DNA from: Dehalococcoidales bacterium
Lineage (GTDB): Bacteria; Chloroflexota; Dehalococcoidia; Dehalococcoidales; GCA-2688105
Direction: 5' to 3'
DNA: 6,281 bases
Assembly: GCA_030640255.1 (NCBI GenBank)
Contig: DAOWJS010000077.1
Location: forward strand, 1-6,281
Part shown: in pieces, positions 5,457 through 6,281 of the stretch
Layout: each line of letters opens with the position of its first letter
Position numbering within the stretch: the first letter of the stretch is position 1
The notes under the pieces: generated by a model
What the model was told of the DNA's origin: nothing
Seen by the model: the letters and a program-made list of their open reading frames with translations, nothing else
Databases searched by the model: none
Program-made: the position numbers and the translations under genes

Positions 5457-6137
5457 TTATTGGTGTCTGGGTTTAGTAATTGATGGCCGCCTGAGATATA
5501 GTGGCTGTAAAGTGGCCGGGTTGTCATAGTTGCCTGCCGCCAGCCGCTGTTGTCCTAGCTCAGCTAGAAAACCGGCTCGCCGTAATCTGGCGGCTGGCGT
5601 GGCTATTACCGCTCTTCGCTTGAGCTGCTTTCTTAGCTGGGTGGCGATGAGTGGTATGAATTCACCACAAAATATGGTTTGGGTGGTTATCTGTGAGCAT
5701 AGGGTTTCCACAGTGGTTATGTGCTCGGTAGTAAGCTGGCGCCACTCATTGTTTTTTCTCTGGTATAAGGCAGTAGCAATCTCTCCTCTTCCGGCATTAA
5801 ATATCGGGCAGATAGGCAGTCCGGTTTCAGCATGCTGGTAGGCGTCCACTTCTAGGCTGCTGATGCCAACTATGGGGACTCCCAGGCTGAAGGCTAACCC
5901 CTTGGCAGTGCTAACCCCGACTCGTAGTCCATTAAAGCTCCCCGGTCCCTTGGCGACGATAATGCCACTGATAGACTGAAGGCTGGCTCCAGTCTGATTT
6001 AACAAATGAGTTAGGCTGGTTAGCAGCTGGGTAGAATGGCTTTGCCCACAGTGCCAGGTTAGTTCGGCCAGCACTTCATTGTCTTGAGCCAGAGCCAGGC
6101 TAGCTGTATTCGTTGACGTATCTATAGCCAATTGCAT
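5457..6137 (-). CDS. tsaB: tRNA threonylcarbamoyladenosine biosynthesis protein TsaB
   Basis: A complete 226-residue TsaB (YeaZ), the catalytically inactive ASKHA-fold partner that holds TsaD and TsaE in the complex making t6A at position 37 of ANN-decoding tRNAs. Evidence: the N-terminal LAIDTSTNTASLAL strand (3-16), QSHSTQLL (32-39), the hallmark GPGSFNGLRVG (64-74), STAKGLAFSLGVPIVGISSL (76-95) and the C-terminal PLYLRRP (212-218). Length is typical. Two substitutions stand out: asparagine replaces the usual threonine in GPGSFTG, and the usual DARRGE block reads NAGRGE (114-119). Neither breaks the frame. The ATG at 6137 starts directly on the conserved first strand, so it is secure, although the nearest Shine-Dalgarno (AAAGGA, 6150-6155) is a long 12 nt away and abuts the stop codon of the upstream gene. 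That gene, read as tsaE, ends 18 bp upstream, so the two are surely one operon. Confidence 0.94.
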   Translation of the reverse strand: MQLAIDTSTNTASLALAQDNEVLAELTWHCGQSHSTQLLTSLTHLLNQTGASLQSISGIIVAKGPGSFNGLRVGVSTAKGLAFSLGVPIVGISSLEVDAYQHAETGLPICPIFNAGRGEIATALYQRKNNEWRQLTTEHITTVETLCSQITTQTIFCGEFIPLIATQLRKQLKRRAVIATPAARLRRAGFLAELGQQRLAAGNYDNPATLQPLYLRRPSITKPRHQ

Positions 6138-6155
6138 TAACTGTTCGAGTCCTTT

Positions 6156-6281
6156 CTATGAGTCGCGGGAAAGGTGTTTCAGTTGTCCTAGTATTTCCCG
6201 GTAGCGCTTACCGTTAGGTTTGAGTTGAAAGCTACGCTCGGTATCGGAAAGATAGCTTATCTGAATCATCAGGTGTTCTGG
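6156..6281 (-). CDS. tsaE: Probable TsaE, C-terminal fragment (5' end outside window)
   Basis: The minus strand is open from the right edge to a TAG at 6156-6158, giving 41 visible residues that end in LKHLSRDS. The segment PEHLMIQISY, a short linker, then RSFQLKPNGKRYREILGQL has the pattern of the TsaE (YjeE) C-terminus: an acidic-hydrophobic strand (E-x-L-x-I-x-I), an R-x-x-x-L strand, then G-x-R-Y leading into the last helix. TsaE is the small P-loop ATPase of the t6A complex; its Walker motifs would lie beyond the window, so the call cannot be confirmed here. Position supports it: tsaE commonly precedes tsaB in bacteria, and here the gap is only 18 bp. An unrelated gene with a similar tail is the alternative. 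Confidence 0.7.
   Translation of the reverse strand, partial: PEHLMIQISYLSDTERSFQLKPNGKRYREILGQLKHLSRDS

Noticed and set aside
5536..5599. Inverted repeat GCCAGCC/GGCTGGC within tsaB
   Set aside because: It is inside conserved coding sequence with alanine- and arginine-rich codons and an uneven spacer; it looks incidental.
5530..5841. 103-codon open frame antisense to tsaB
   Set aside because: It is a shadow of tsaB with no recognisable motifs or own promoter.
1..6281. A novel defence, mobile or biosynthetic system
   Set aside because: Every long frame with real support belongs to a known housekeeping family, and there are no transposase, integrase, toxin-antitoxin or repeat-array signals.

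Overview
This window looks like ordinary bacterial chromosome, densely packed with housekeeping genes on both strands, with no sign of a mobile element, phage, tRNA/rRNA gene or CRISPR array. The gene set and the archaeal-like style of the endonuclease IV homologue suggest a Chloroflexota (Dehalococcoidia-like) genome. That placement rests on recalled family resemblance, not on a search.

Layout from left to right: the 3' end of methionyl-tRNA synthetase (metG, 1-606, +); a long-chain type polyprenyl diphosphate synthase 32 bp downstream (639-1604, +); then, converging on it with a 14-bp gap, the membrane AAA+ zinc protease FtsH (1619-3448, -) and an endonuclease IV-like TIM-barrel protein (3556-4395, -). 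A divergent intergenic region (4396-4537) carries back-to-back promoter candidates for the endonuclease and for ribosomal silencing factor RsfS (4538-4888, +). RsfS converges, with a 1-bp gap, on nucleoside diphosphate kinase (ndk, 4890-5327, -). Upstream of ndk on the same strand are tsaB (5457-6137, -) and the 3' end of a gene I read as tsaE (6156-6281, -), two parts of the tRNA t6A machinery.

The genes cover translation (MetG, RsfS, TsaB, TsaE), nucleotide supply (Ndk), prenyl-lipid synthesis, membrane protein quality control (FtsH) and DNA repair (Nfo-like). They do not form one pathway. The only clear functional pair is tsaE-tsaB. Transcription units are inferred to be metG-prenyl synthase; nfo and ftsH, each with its own promoter candidate; rsfS alone; and tsaE-tsaB with ndk possibly read through.

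The most useful second looks are the rsfS start codon (the long reading frame runs through a consensus extended -10 box), a perfect 14-bp palindrome over the predicted nfo transcription start, a perfect 12-bp palindrome upstream of the ftsH promoter, and a substituted zinc-site position in the Nfo-like protein. I do not see an undescribed biological system here. No gene-free stretch exceeds 300 bases.
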